The notes under the pieces: model-generated
What the model was told of the DNA's origin: nothing
Database searches by the model: none
What the model saw: only the letters and a program-made list of their open reading frames with translations
Assembly (NCBI GenBank): GCA_951812925.1
Contig: OX638368.1
Location: 127,061,309-127,125,308 of the forward strand
Length of the DNA: 64,000 nucleotides
Reading direction: 5' to 3'
DNA from: Calliopum simillimum
Taxonomy: Eukaryota; Arthropoda; Insecta; Diptera; Lauxaniidae
Translations under genes and position numbers: made by a program
Part shown: positions 34,782 through 45,475 of the stretch, one piece after another
How the letters are laid out: every line of letters starts with the position of its first letter
Position numbering within the stretch: position 1 is the stretch's first letter

Positions 34782-35042
34782 TGAGGGGTATAGAAGCAAA
34801 GGCGACAATCTCCTTTTTTTTATGAACGTATCTCTTAGCGTTTGATCACAAGCTACCATCAAATGCAACTAGATTTCACTATCAAACATGTCCATGATCA
34901 AAGAAGAGAGTGTCGTCTTTGATTCTGTACCTCTTTGATCGTACCATCTTCTTGCATTTGATGATGCTTTGTGGTCAAACACTAAGAGATACGCTCAGAA
35001 AAAAAAAAATGAAGATTGTCGCCTTTGCTTCTATACTCCTCA
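34782..35042. mobile_element. 261-bp hairpin MITE, TGAGGGGTATAGAAGC family
   Basis: Arms of about 85 bp: TGAGGGGTATAGAAGCAAAG at the left, and TGAGGAGTATAGAAGCAAAG strand-flipped at the right. Flanked by TA at 34780-34781 and 35043-35044. Other copies of the host repeat read AAAAGTATATATATTCTTGA here, which gives the empty site directly. Confidence 0.9.
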
Positions 35043-35315
35043 TATATTCTTGATCAACGTCTCCGCTTGAGTCAATTTAGCCATGTTCGTATGTCTGTCT
35101 ATCTGTATGTCTTTCTGTGGAAATATAATTTATAATTATAAATAATTCGATGAAGATATACTTAGGAGGATTGAAATGGAACAAAATCAGTTAATGAACA
35201 CTCCTACCGCCCCACAATAGGGTCAAGTTATATAAAATATGATAAGAAGTAATTTTTTGAAATTCCGCATCGAGTGGTATATTAATTTTTTGTATAACTC
35301 TTAAAGTTTTTTTTA

Positions 35316-35849
35316 TTAGGTTAGGTTAGGCTAGGTTAGGTTAGGTTAGGTTAGGTTAGGTTAGGTTAGGTTAGGTTAGGTTAGGTTAGGTTAGGTTAGG
35401 TTAGGTTAGGTTAGGTTAGGTTAGGTTAGGTTAGGTTAGGTTAGGTTAGGTTAGGTTAGGTTAGGTTAGGTTAGGTTAGGTTAGGTTAGGTTAGGTTAGG
35501 TTAGGTTAGGTTAGGTTAGGTTAGGTTAGGTTAGGTTAGGTTAGGTTAGGTTAGGTTAGGTTAGGTTAGGTTAGGTTAGGTTAGGTTAGGTTAGGTTAGG
35601 TTAGGTTAGGTTAGGTTAGGTTAGGTTAGGTTAGGTTAGGTTAGGTTAGGTTAGGTTAGGTTAGGTTAGGTTAGGTTAGGTTAGGTTAGGTTAGGTTAGG
35701 TTAGGTTAGGTTAGGTTAGGTTAGGTTAGGTTAGGTTAGGTTAGGTTAGGTTAGGTTAGGTTAGGTTAGGTTAGGTTAGGTTAGGTTAGGTTAGGTTAGG
35801 TTAGGTTAGGTTAGGTTAGGTTAGGTTAGGTTAGGTTAGGTTAGGTTAG
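35316..35849 (+). repeat. (TTAGG)n array, 534 bp
   Basis: About 107 near-perfect TTAGG units; one early unit reads CTAGG (35331). TTAGG is the ancestral insect telomere repeat. It lies inside a dispersed repeat, far from any visible chromosome end, so it is interstitial. An assembly-limited length is possible. Confidence 0.98.
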
Positions 35850-36199
35850 CGCAAAAATCAAGAAAATTTTGAAGAGAGGGCAGGACATTACGCATATAAG
35901 CAAAGGTTATAAAATACTGCGGTGTACGGTATTTTATTTTTGGACAGGCTAAGGGTAACACGCTTACTTGTCTTTCGTTAAAGACAGGTGTGTGCAGTAG
36001 TTCCATTCCACTTTTTTGGAAAGTGAATTAGAATAGTTTTTTTTCTTCAATCCCTTTATCACATACAGATTTCAAGAATCACCAATAGTGCACTATGAAT
36101 TTTTGCGCGCGCGTGCATTGTTTGAGTCAGTCATGCTTGATAGATTTTTGTTTTGTTGGTCAGCGTTATCATTTGCCAAATGCACTCAATGTAAGTTTG

Positions 36200-36396
36200 T
36201 TTTCCCTTTAGAAAAATAATTTAGTCAGAACATAAAATTTAAAAAAAAACTGCTTATTACCCTCTTTTCCAAATTCACCTGGTTCTTGCTCTGAGGTTGT
36301 TTTGACTATGACTTTTGTCTGTACGAAATTTGGTTGCATTATCACAAATAAAGTTTGTACTACAGCATTTTGAAAAATATGGGAGGTGCCACGCCC
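36200..36396 (+). repeat. GCCACGCCC repeat fragment
   Basis: Carries TTCACCTGGTTCTTGCTCT and GGGAGGTGCCACGCCC of the dispersed family. It is cut by the element at 36397 and resumes as CGCAGTTCTTGCTCTTGGGA at 37200. Confidence 0.7.
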
Positions 36397-37199
36397 CACA
36401 GTGTACGGTTAGGCTAAAATTTGTGAATAAATCAAAGAACTTTTGAAAGGAGTGCGCTAGAGACTTGTAATAAATGGCTTATTTATCAGCTTTTTAAGGG
36501 AAAATATGTAGATTAGAAAATTATTTTGACATAACCTCAATAAAGTTGATCAAACATTGGATTTGCTTCAAAAAGATATTTTAAAAAAATTGATTTTTCC
36601 CACTTTGACATTGAATAACTTTTTATGCGCATACGATTTCGCAATGGTCTTTCCACACTTTATTTTTCATGTATAAATAAAGACTATTCCGGTGAAAAAA
36701 TTTACTTCGTACAACGGGAAATTTTTCGTCTTTCTCTCTTATGCCATAGGCCTATTTGGGGGTAAGTGCTCTATATTATCGTGGATGAGCTTCAATAGAT
36801 TCACGATAAACAATTAACTAGCCACACTTTCTTAATTTGGTATGAAATAATTAAAAAAAATTATATTGAATCCCGTCACCTTTTAGGTTATCTAAGACCT
36901 TTCAAAATGACCGAATTTTTTTTTTTGCCATGAAGTACATTTTAAAATGTTCCAGTTAATATACCATCCAAATGTGAGCACTGGTCTAGCCGTGACGCTT
37001 AATTTAGTTGATTTTTTGAAACAAATCCAATGTTTGATCAACTTTTTTGAGGTTATGTGAAAATAATTTTCTAATTTGCATATTTTTCCTTAAAAGGCTG
37101 ATAAATAAGCTTTGCAAAGACGTTTATTAGAAGTCTCTAGTGAACTCTTTCTAAAGTTCTTTGATTTATTCACAAATTTCAGCCAAACCGTACACTGTG
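36397..37199. mobile_element. 803-bp element with 190-bp inverted arms and CACAGTG ends
   Basis: Ends CACAGTGTACGGTTAGGCTA (left) and CACAGTGTACGGTTTGGCTG (right, strand-flipped). The arms continue for about 190 bp at roughly 85-90% by eye. It sits inside a GCCACGCCC repeat. No ORF, and target duplication is unclear. The CACAGTG end equals the V(D)J recombination heptamer and resembles Transib CACWATG ends, but seven bases alone prove nothing. Confidence 0.85.
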
Positions 37200-37228
37200 C
37201 GCAGTTCTTGCTCTTGGGAGTAGGGTGT

Positions 37229-38253
37229 AAAAATAATTATTTAATTGTATTTCTCATTCAAGCCCTCATTTTCAGTTTCAAAACTCAATGAACATTTTTC
37301 CCACGCACTAATGCCTTTGGCTTGAAAATCTACCTGTAAATATTTCTCTGCTCCGACCCTAAACTATATAGTATGTACGAGTATGTTACATAAATACTAG
37401 CAATACATATGTTTTAACAGCAAATTTAATTAAACCTCATAACCCTCTATTAAAATGGAATTCTCACTGCAACCCTTTAAAGCACGTTACTCCAGAATGC
37501 ATGGCTTTGAACGATTTCATTACGGTTCGTCGTATGCATCACACTGACCTACTACCAACAACAACTGCTGCTGCAACAGTAAAGTGGCCAGTAATGCACC
37601 AACAATAAAAAAAAAGCAACAAAAACAAAATTAAGTCCGTTAATGTTGAAAGTGAAACTCAGGAAATCATCGAGGGGTAGTAACATTTTCCATTGAAAAA
37701 ACTTAACCAGTACGCATAAGTTCCTAGCACAACAAATACTTCCATGGAAAAACAAATACACAAAAAAATCAATACACCAATTCAAACATTGTTGTTGCTT
37801 GGGTTGTAACCATTTGAAGTTGCTGTTGTCCTGGCAACTCTGTATTAATAGCAAACAAATAAAGAAGCCCGAAGAAGCCTCGTCGTATCTGACTGAATTT
37901 CAGTAAAAATGAAGAAACAATTTGTAGTTGTTTAAATGTGCTTAAAGGCCTCACTCGAAGTAAATATTTGCTCTGTACGGTATGGGGTAACATTTTTGCT
38001 TTTTTTTTAAATTAATGTACATACATACGAGTACATACTTGTGTTAGTGCATGAGTTTTCCTTTGTATGTGTGTATAGATTTGATTGTCATGTCGTCGTC
38101 GCGTATGTTACTTTTATCAAGTTCGATACATTCGATTTTTTGAAACTTTAAACCCGCAGTTGCAGTTTAATTCTTGTGATCAAACGTTTGGAAGTGAAAG
38201 CATTTTTCGCGAGCACACATATACAAATTTAAAAGAAAAGAGCATTGACATCC
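37229..38253. other. Upstream region of the 38-kb coiled-coil gene
   Basis: No gene or repeat assigned. The last 100 bases (CGATACATTCGAT, TTGCAGTTTAATTC) probably hold the 5' UTR and promoter, but no core element is decisive. Confidence 0.4.
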
Positions 38254-41200
38254 ATGGATGAAATGTATCCTCAAGCGGAATTTGAAAATTATAAATTACA
38301 AGTTGAGTTGCTGCAAGAAAAGCTGCAGAGAAGGTGAATAAAATGACAGAATATTATTTATGTATATAATTTGGAATAATAATACATCTCGAGTTGCTCC
38401 TTTCTCCGATCTCATACAAGGCAACTAAGTCGTATTACTACAAGGTACATAAAGACACACAAATGAAACAGAATAAGGATCTATTTTTACATAAACAATG
38501 CACTGAATACAGTTCATTAATGTTGTTATTGCGTTTGTATTGCGTAAGATATAAAAAGTTTTATATCAGAAATTCCATGCTAGGATAACAAAGGATTAAA
38601 AAAACAAATAACTACTTGGACTCCATTCTTGCTTCAAAATGCAAAAGTCGCTATTTTGAAGTATATACTTGGCGTATTTCCAGCAAATCATGTTATTAGT
38701 TTCTTTATAAAAGTAGCAAAACTCAGGACTCATACAAAAAAATAAAAATATATAGATAACTAATTGGATACTAGATAGGGTCGAAATTTAAAGTCATCAC
38801 AAAACCTACTTAAAAGTTAGAAAGACTCTTTAAAACGATATCTGCATATTTTTTTTTCGTTCCGAGAAAAACCAATGGAGCACTTTTGATTCTACTGAAG
38901 ATCCATTTTGGCCAAAAACATGTTTTTTTTTTGTCATAACTTTTGTATCATTACAAAATGGATATCCAAGAGTGCTTCAGAAATGAAGACTATGTTCTTA
39001 CAAAAATTTTGGCATTTAAAAACTAAAAATTTTTCTTTGCTTTTGCTTATATGGGAGGTGCCACGCCCACTTGTTCGAATTCGTTAAATTTTTTCTCAGA
39101 GCTTGCGCTTACAATTCTTAGTATTTATGCGTATTTGAGTTGCATTGTCGTGAAAAATACTCCCAAAATTGCATTTTGAATATATTTTTTGTATTCGCTC
39201 ATTTTCAATCCCCCGAGCTATCTTTGACGAGGAAGGCAGTGTACCAAATTTCATTGAATTATCTTGCTCAGTTTTCCCAAAAAGTGTATTTCAACACACA
39301 GCCAGCCAGCCAGCCAGCCAGCCACCCAGCCAGCCAGCCACCCAGCCAGCCAGACAGACGGACGGACATGGCTGTATCGACTCAGGAGGTGACGCTGATC
39401 AAGAATATATATACTTTTCTATATCTGCCACGCCTCCTTCTCTGCGTTACAAACGGAAGGACAAAGTGAATATACCCTGGGTGTAGGGTATAAAAATAAA
39501 AATCGCCCATGGGGCTAAAAATAGTTTAAGAGTCACTCTAATGTACTTCTTATATTAAAATACTATTATACAATAGTACATGTACTTTCATAAAAATTAA
39601 TTAGCAGTTCAAATTGTTAATTATTCTCGTTTCGCGCAATTTAAGTCCCTGATAGTAGCCAGATGTATAACAAAGATTCGAGTAAATTTAATCCATAAAA
39701 CTATTGAAAACGCATAATTAAACCAATTAACATAATATCTACTCGTACCGTTCATTGCTGCAATTAATGCAAAAACGTGTCGAAATTTTCTTCATTTCTA
39801 GCACAACCACCCTAAAATTACGCTGATTGTTAGTGCAAGATCTGAAATCAGGTCGACAAAAAAAAAAAAAAAAAACAAAAGAGAGAAAGAACAAAATCAA
39901 GTAGCTTCTTCTTATGCTTCTTTCAAAGACCCACTCTAACCAAAACTCATTTCTAATTCATTCCGCAATTGCTGCAGTTAGTAATTACGAAACTTTGACT
40001 CCTTTTTCATGTACCACCATCCGATGATGTTTCCAATAACACAAAAACTCTGCGAAAACAACTACAACAACGACACAACCGATATGCTTTCACCTTGTTC
40101 ATGTCCTCTTGGTTGGATCAACTTTTTCAATGGACTACATTCACATCCGGCTAACGAAAATTTTACCTTATAAATGGGGTATATTTTTGGTTGACTTGAC
40201 TTGGGTCGATATGCTACGGCCACTTGCTGTGCTGTAAATGGGGTAATTGCTGCAATTGTCTTCCACCAACGAATGAACCAACCAACTTTCCTTCAAAAGC
40301 GAAGAGAATCGCCATCAACTGGAGCATAAATTGGAGCAAATCTTGCAGAAACGTAGCGAACAGTAAGTAGTGCTTAAAGTTAAACGCCAAAATAGGTAGT
40401 AGAAATTAATTGCAAGCTTAAATTTGAATTTGTCTGTTTTGCCTTACGCCATCGCCATCACCATCATCATAGTGACAAGACTGTGCGCACCAAAGCACGC
40501 CAGAAGTATCAGGAATTTTTGGAGGAGCAACACAAGCGCAACGAACGCAATAAGCTGCTGGTGCAAATGCTGGAACGTATTGATGAGCAATCAGCAGCAC
40601 TATCGGCACGTAGTGAACGTCTCAAGATGTTGAAGGTAAGTGAAAAATTATGGAAATATCACTGTACAGTAGTCAAAAACCCCAAGAGTTTTGAAAAGTG
40701 CTTATCTTACATATTGATCACCGGAAGACCTGTGACATTAAAAATAATAAAAAAATGAAACTAGCAAGGGTGTAACCTTTGTCTTGGCCAAAAATTAGAT
40801 GACCTACACTGCAGCATTTTTAAAATTTTACTTGTAGGGTAGGTGCCGTGTCCTCTTTTCTGAATTCGCGTAGTTTTTGCTCAGACCATACGTTAACTAT
40901 TTCTAGTATATGTGCGAAACTTGGTCGAATACGTATAACCTCAAGTAACGCTTTCTTTACATCATTTTAAGAACTTAAAACGTATGGGAGGTACCACGCC
41001 TTCTTGTCCGAATCAACACTGTCTTTAGTGTCTGAGTAAAATTTGGTTGAATTATCTCAAAAATCACTTCTCGTGTAGCATTTTGAAACTTTTGCTTATG
41101 TGGAAGATGCCACGCCCCCACGTCCGAGTCTGCCTGGTTTTTCTTCAGAGCTTGCATTTGCTGTCTATAGTGTCTGAGTGAAATTTGTTTGGATTCTCCA

Positions 41201-44200
41201 AAAACGCTTTCAAAACAGCATTTTGAAACTTTTACTTATATGGGAGGTACCACGCCCTCTTGTCCGAACTATCCTAGTTTTTGACTAGAGCTTGCAGTCA
41301 CTATCCCTAGTATTTATGTCTTTTTGGTTCCGTTATCGTGAACAATGCTCATAAAATTGCGGTAGGCGGTAGGCGTGTCCGTTTACCGATTTTGCTCATT
41401 TCCAATCCCACGAGCTAACTTTTGCAACACAGGCAGTGTACTAAATTTCATTGAATCATCTTGCTTAGTTTTCCCGTAAAAAATATTTCCACAGACGGAC
41501 AGCCTGCCAACCAGCCAAACAGATGGACATGGTTATATCGACTCAGAAGGTGACGCTGATCAAGAATATATATTTTTTTATACCTGCCACGCCTCCTTTT
41601 CTGCGTTACAAACGGAAGGTCGAAATGAACATACCCTGGGTGTAGGGTATAAAAATGGTTTTCCATACATATAGAAAAATTTTGCCAAAATGAATAAATA
41701 CGACTTCATTATTTCACTATAATTTAATTGTGAATATTTTCCGTGTATATTCGTATTTACGAGATCATAATACACAAATATTTTTTTTTTTTTTCAAAAC
41801 TCTTGATACTTTTTCTATTACTTTTTCTAGTACTTTTTCTACTGCTTTTCCTACTACTAATCCTACTACTTTTTTTGCTATTTTTTCCACAGCTGCAGTA
41901 TGAGTTGTACTTTGCCAAATTGGTGCAATCGCAAACAATGCGTTGCATACAGAATAACAGCGTTGCAGCAACAACAACACCATTACCTGTGCTACTACCT
42001 ACAGCAGCAGCAACAACAACACCAATAAACGCAGCAGCAACAACGACAGCATCCCAATTGAATAGTGGTGGCAACCTAATGCCTGGAGCGGCAACAGCAG
42101 CAGCTTCGTTTTGTTTAACGCCAAGCAACAATTTTAATGAATTACATCTAACTATGCCACAACGTCAATGGACATTGACAATGGCAACACCAACACCAGC
42201 GGGCATGTTGCTTAATAGCACACCAACAGCAACAACTTTGCACGAGTACGACTACTTAAAATACCCCATTGGCTATTTACCAACACAAATGCATTTTGCT
42301 GCGTATCAACAGCAAGCAGCTGCTGCTGCGGCTGCATTTGCTGCAGCAACTGCTGCTGCTACGGTTGATGATGATTTGTTATCAACACAACGCAGCGGTG
42401 GCAGTAGTTGCAGACAAACGGCAACATTAGATGAAACTGCAAACATTAACAACATCAATAACAACTACAACAACAGCAACAATATAGATAAACAAAAGCA
42501 TCATACTACCAATGACAGCAACAATATTGATACTCCCGCTGTTGCTGCTGCTGCTGCAGACGGAATTAGTATGCATCGTGGTGTTGATGTGGACACCATT
42601 ATGACAGCAAAAATGCCAACAATACAAAAGCAACAAGCATATGCAGTGGCGTCACCAACTGCGTCGTCAACTGCATCGGCAACAGCGACATCAACATCTT
42701 TGACATTTGACGAATTGCTGCAAGAAAGATCCAAAGCCAATGAAAAGGCATTAGGCGACAATGTTGCAGCAGCAGCAACAGAAGCAGCTGCTGGTTACTT
42801 GGGCTACAACAATTACAACAATTTTGCACCAAATTCACAAGGTTTTGTCAATGTCAGTGGCAGCAACAACAACAATAACAGCAATTTAACAGCATATGGA
42901 AAATCATTGAATAGCAAACGCGCTGTCAATGAAGTTGATGCTTTGGGTGTTGGTGCTGTTGCTGCTGGCGATGACGTTGCAAATCTCATGAGACGACAGA
43001 AAATCGATGAGACTTGGGCACCACAAGCAGCCACAGCAACAGCAGCAATGGCACTTGGCAAAGACAATGACAAGGACAGTGGAAATATCTCGAACAGCAT
43101 TCACACCTTGCCACCTGACAAGCCAACGAGTATTCCAAGAAATTTCTACGACAACAATTTTGGCAGCACACCCAACCAAGCGGTGGTGGATGAGAAGAGA
43201 GCAGCTGCAACAGCTGCTGCTGGCAGCTATCAACCTTTGCAATTTGAACGTAAAGAGAAAATGTCAATTGAGAATATTGAAAATGAATTTTATGGTGAGT
43301 TGGTTAAGCCACCAACAGCAGCAACGGGTGAGACAGCCGTTAAAGTGGCGCCAGATTTAAATCAGCATGCTACCAGTGCTGCTGCAGCATTGACAGCAAC
43401 CAGTGAATTGTTGGCGGAATTGACAGCAGCAAAACCAACAACAGCAGCAAGTGCTATCGAAGCAACAGCAGCAATTGCGGAAAGTACTGTAACAGCAGCA
43501 AATGATTATGCTGAAAGTACAATTGCTGCGCCGACAACGGACTATGATGCTAATTATGCCTATCAACAACAGGCTGCTTATGCGGATGATATGCAAAATT
43601 ACGCCAATGAAACTGGAGATGCTTATGCTGCTGAAGCATACGCAACAGAAGCTTATCAGCAACAACAGGAAAATGCTGCTGCTTACAGTGCTGAAGTTGA
43701 TCCTTCCCAAGAATATCAACAATATGCCGCTGCTGATCCAAATCTTACTAACCAACAGGATTATGATTATCAACAATATGATGCTGCTGCATATCAAAAT
43801 GCTTACGATCCAAATGCTTATCCTGGCTACACTTATGATGAGGCCACAGGCCAATATACGGCAGATCCAACAGCTCAGCCATATGATGGAGCAGATGTTG
43901 CTTATACTGCGGCTGATTATGCTGCACAGCAGGAATATGACGAAGCACAGCAGCAACAGCAGGAGACTGTTACACCCCAGTATGATTATACACAATATCA
44001 GCAACAACAAGAATCGCCGACAACAACTGTAGCAGACGCTACGTCGCCAGCTTACGTCGAACCAACACAACGAAATGAAACATTGGAGCCCACTCCCACT
44101 GTATCTGAAAGTAGCCTTCCTACTTCAACAACTGTTACTTCCACGGTAACATCCAATGCGTCGGATGTTGTCATACCACCAGTGCCCACATCGTCTGGCT

Positions 44201-44499
44201 CCACAAAACCCACTTCCATACTCGCGCAGCACTCAGCGGAAAGCGGAAAAACCGCCGCGGCGGCTAATGAAGCAAAACAGCAACAGCAACAGCAGCAGCA
44301 GAAAAAAAAGAAACGCGTTAATTTTGTTGATAGCAGTGAAACCGATGACAGTTCTACCGTGAAAGCAGATGGCGCTGTTGGTGCGGCAGCAAAGTTGGCA
44401 CCAGGTGGTACCGGTGCTGGTGGTGGTGTTGTTGGCGAAAGTGATTTTGATTTTTCATCAAGCACTGGTTCAAATGCCAGCGTTACGAAAAATAATTAG
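38254..44499 (+). CDS. Coiled-coil protein with low-complexity middle and RVNF motif (unnamed)
   Basis: Four exons: 38254-38333, 40300-40362, 40473-40635 and 41893-44499 (stop TAG), 970 aa. Donors are GTGAAT, GTAAGT and GTAAGT, acceptors end in AG, and the frame is kept across all joins. Residues 1-125 are charged heptad-like coiled coil (ENYKLQVELLQEKLQR, ARQKYQEFLEEQHKRNERNK, LQYELYFAKLVQSQTMRC). Residues 130-630 are rich in Ala, Thr, Gln and Asn. Residues 640-810 are Tyr/Gln/Ala-rich with one OCRE-like YTYDEATGQY. Near 897 a polyQ tract runs into KKKKRVNF and then an acidic/Ser patch. RVNF fits the PP1-docking RVxF consensus. No enzyme domain is seen and I do not recognise the family. The start ATG at 38254 is preceded by a plausible UTR; further 5' exons are possible. 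Confidence 0.8.
39040..39493 (+). repeat. GCCACGCCC repeat in intron 1 of the coiled-coil gene
   Basis: One internal unit (GGGAGGTGCCACGCCCACTT) and the full 3' end, including a CAGC microsatellite (39299-39354), GACGCTGATCAAGAATATAT and the hairpin ATACCCTGGGTGTAGGGTAT. Same orientation as the gene. Confidence 0.8.
40757..41653 (+). repeat. GCCACGCCC repeat in intron 3 of the coiled-coil gene
   Basis: Near full-length copy from AACTAGCAAGGGTGTAACC to the 3' hairpin ATACCCTGGGTGTAGGGTAT, with four internal units. Same orientation as the gene. It accounts for most of the 1257-bp intron. Confidence 0.8.
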
Positions 44500-44640
44500 A
44501 ATTTCGATTTGACGCGGTATTGATGGTTTTTGCTTCGAAAATTCTTGCAAAATTTATGGTGTATGAGCATTGGTAGCACCAATTGCAGATATCAGTTAAT
44601 AGGGATGGAATGTTAATATAAGCATATAAAGTTTGTTTTC

Positions 44641-44646
44641 AATAAA
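44641..44646 (+). terminator. PolyA signal of the coiled-coil gene
   Basis: AATAAA 142 bases after the stop codon. Confidence 0.55.
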
Positions 44647-44659
44647 GTAATTTTTAAGA

Positions 44660-45349
44660 TAAAATTATTCGGGTCAAGTTTTATTGGAGAATTTAAGGGA
44701 TGCGGACGAAATTTTAAGGAAAAATGTAGATATAGAGGAAAAATTTTCTTTTATATTTTAGATGTGATACTCAGCTCTAATTCGGTAACATAAGTAATTA
44801 CTCGATCGGTTAAAATTTTTAAGATATAATAACTTAAAAGTGCCAAAAATGCAAGGTTTCCGCTACTTTAGGAGTTATACATATAATACGACAAAATAGT
44901 TATTAGCTACAAAATATATTACAAAAGATGAGATTGCTAATATTTTTCGTCAAAACCCGGTTTTTGACTATTCTGGAGGTTATTTAGAGAATGCGCGATA
45001 CTAACTGAACCCTTACTACTGTCCAGTAGGGCTCTAAGATTCCTCTTTGCAAAATCATGAGCTCTTCAATATGACATCATGAGATTCAAAAATGTAAAAG
45101 CAAAGTATGGAGTACACTTAAGTAAAAAAGTTAGTATGCATAAAAATTGCATTGGCTGATAAGTTCCCAGTCTGTCACTAAGATGGTATTACAAAAACAG
45201 AATAATTTTTTTTTTAGTAAATACTAACCTTCAGAAGGTAGCTGTAAAAATTATATGGCGGTCTGACATTTTGTTTCAAAAGTTACAGTGGTTTTAGTGA
45301 AACCATTTTTTTTTATCTTCGAAACAAGGAAAAAAATTTTCACTCAGAT
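44660..45349. other. Unassigned intergenic DNA
   Basis: AT-rich with no supported feature. From about 45350 to 45475 a GCCACGCCC-type unit appears on the minus strand (GGGCAAGAGGGCGTGGTATC). Confidence 0.45.
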
Positions 45350-45475
45350 ATTAAGAACTGTAAGTGCAAGCTGTGAGCAAATATTAGGCGATATCGGGCA
45401 AGAGGGCGTGGTATCTCCAATACAAGCAAAAGATTCAAAGTGTTATACTGAAAACATTTTTGGAGATACGTATAA

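Larger units (their letters stand above)
34690..36000 (-). repeat. GCCACGCCC dispersed repeat, copy 2, heavily interrupted
   Basis: The 3' end (reverse strand) begins at TATACCCTACATC (34695). TTCTTGATCAACGTC at 35047 and CACTCCTACCGCCCCA at 35200 are further landmarks. The 5' end is TGTACGGTATTTTATTTTTG to GGTAACACGCTTAC (35925-35970). It is split by a 261-bp MITE (34782-35042) and by a (TTAGG)n array (35316-35849). Confidence 0.7.

Noticed and set aside
35316..35849. A functional telomere or chromosome end
   Set aside because: Unique and repeat DNA continues on both sides, and the array lies within a dispersed repeat.
43007..44070. Long minus-strand and alternate-frame ORFs (up to 237 codons) within 41.7-44.5 kb
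   Set aside because: Shadows of the repetitive CAG/GCA-rich coding exon of the coiled-coil gene.
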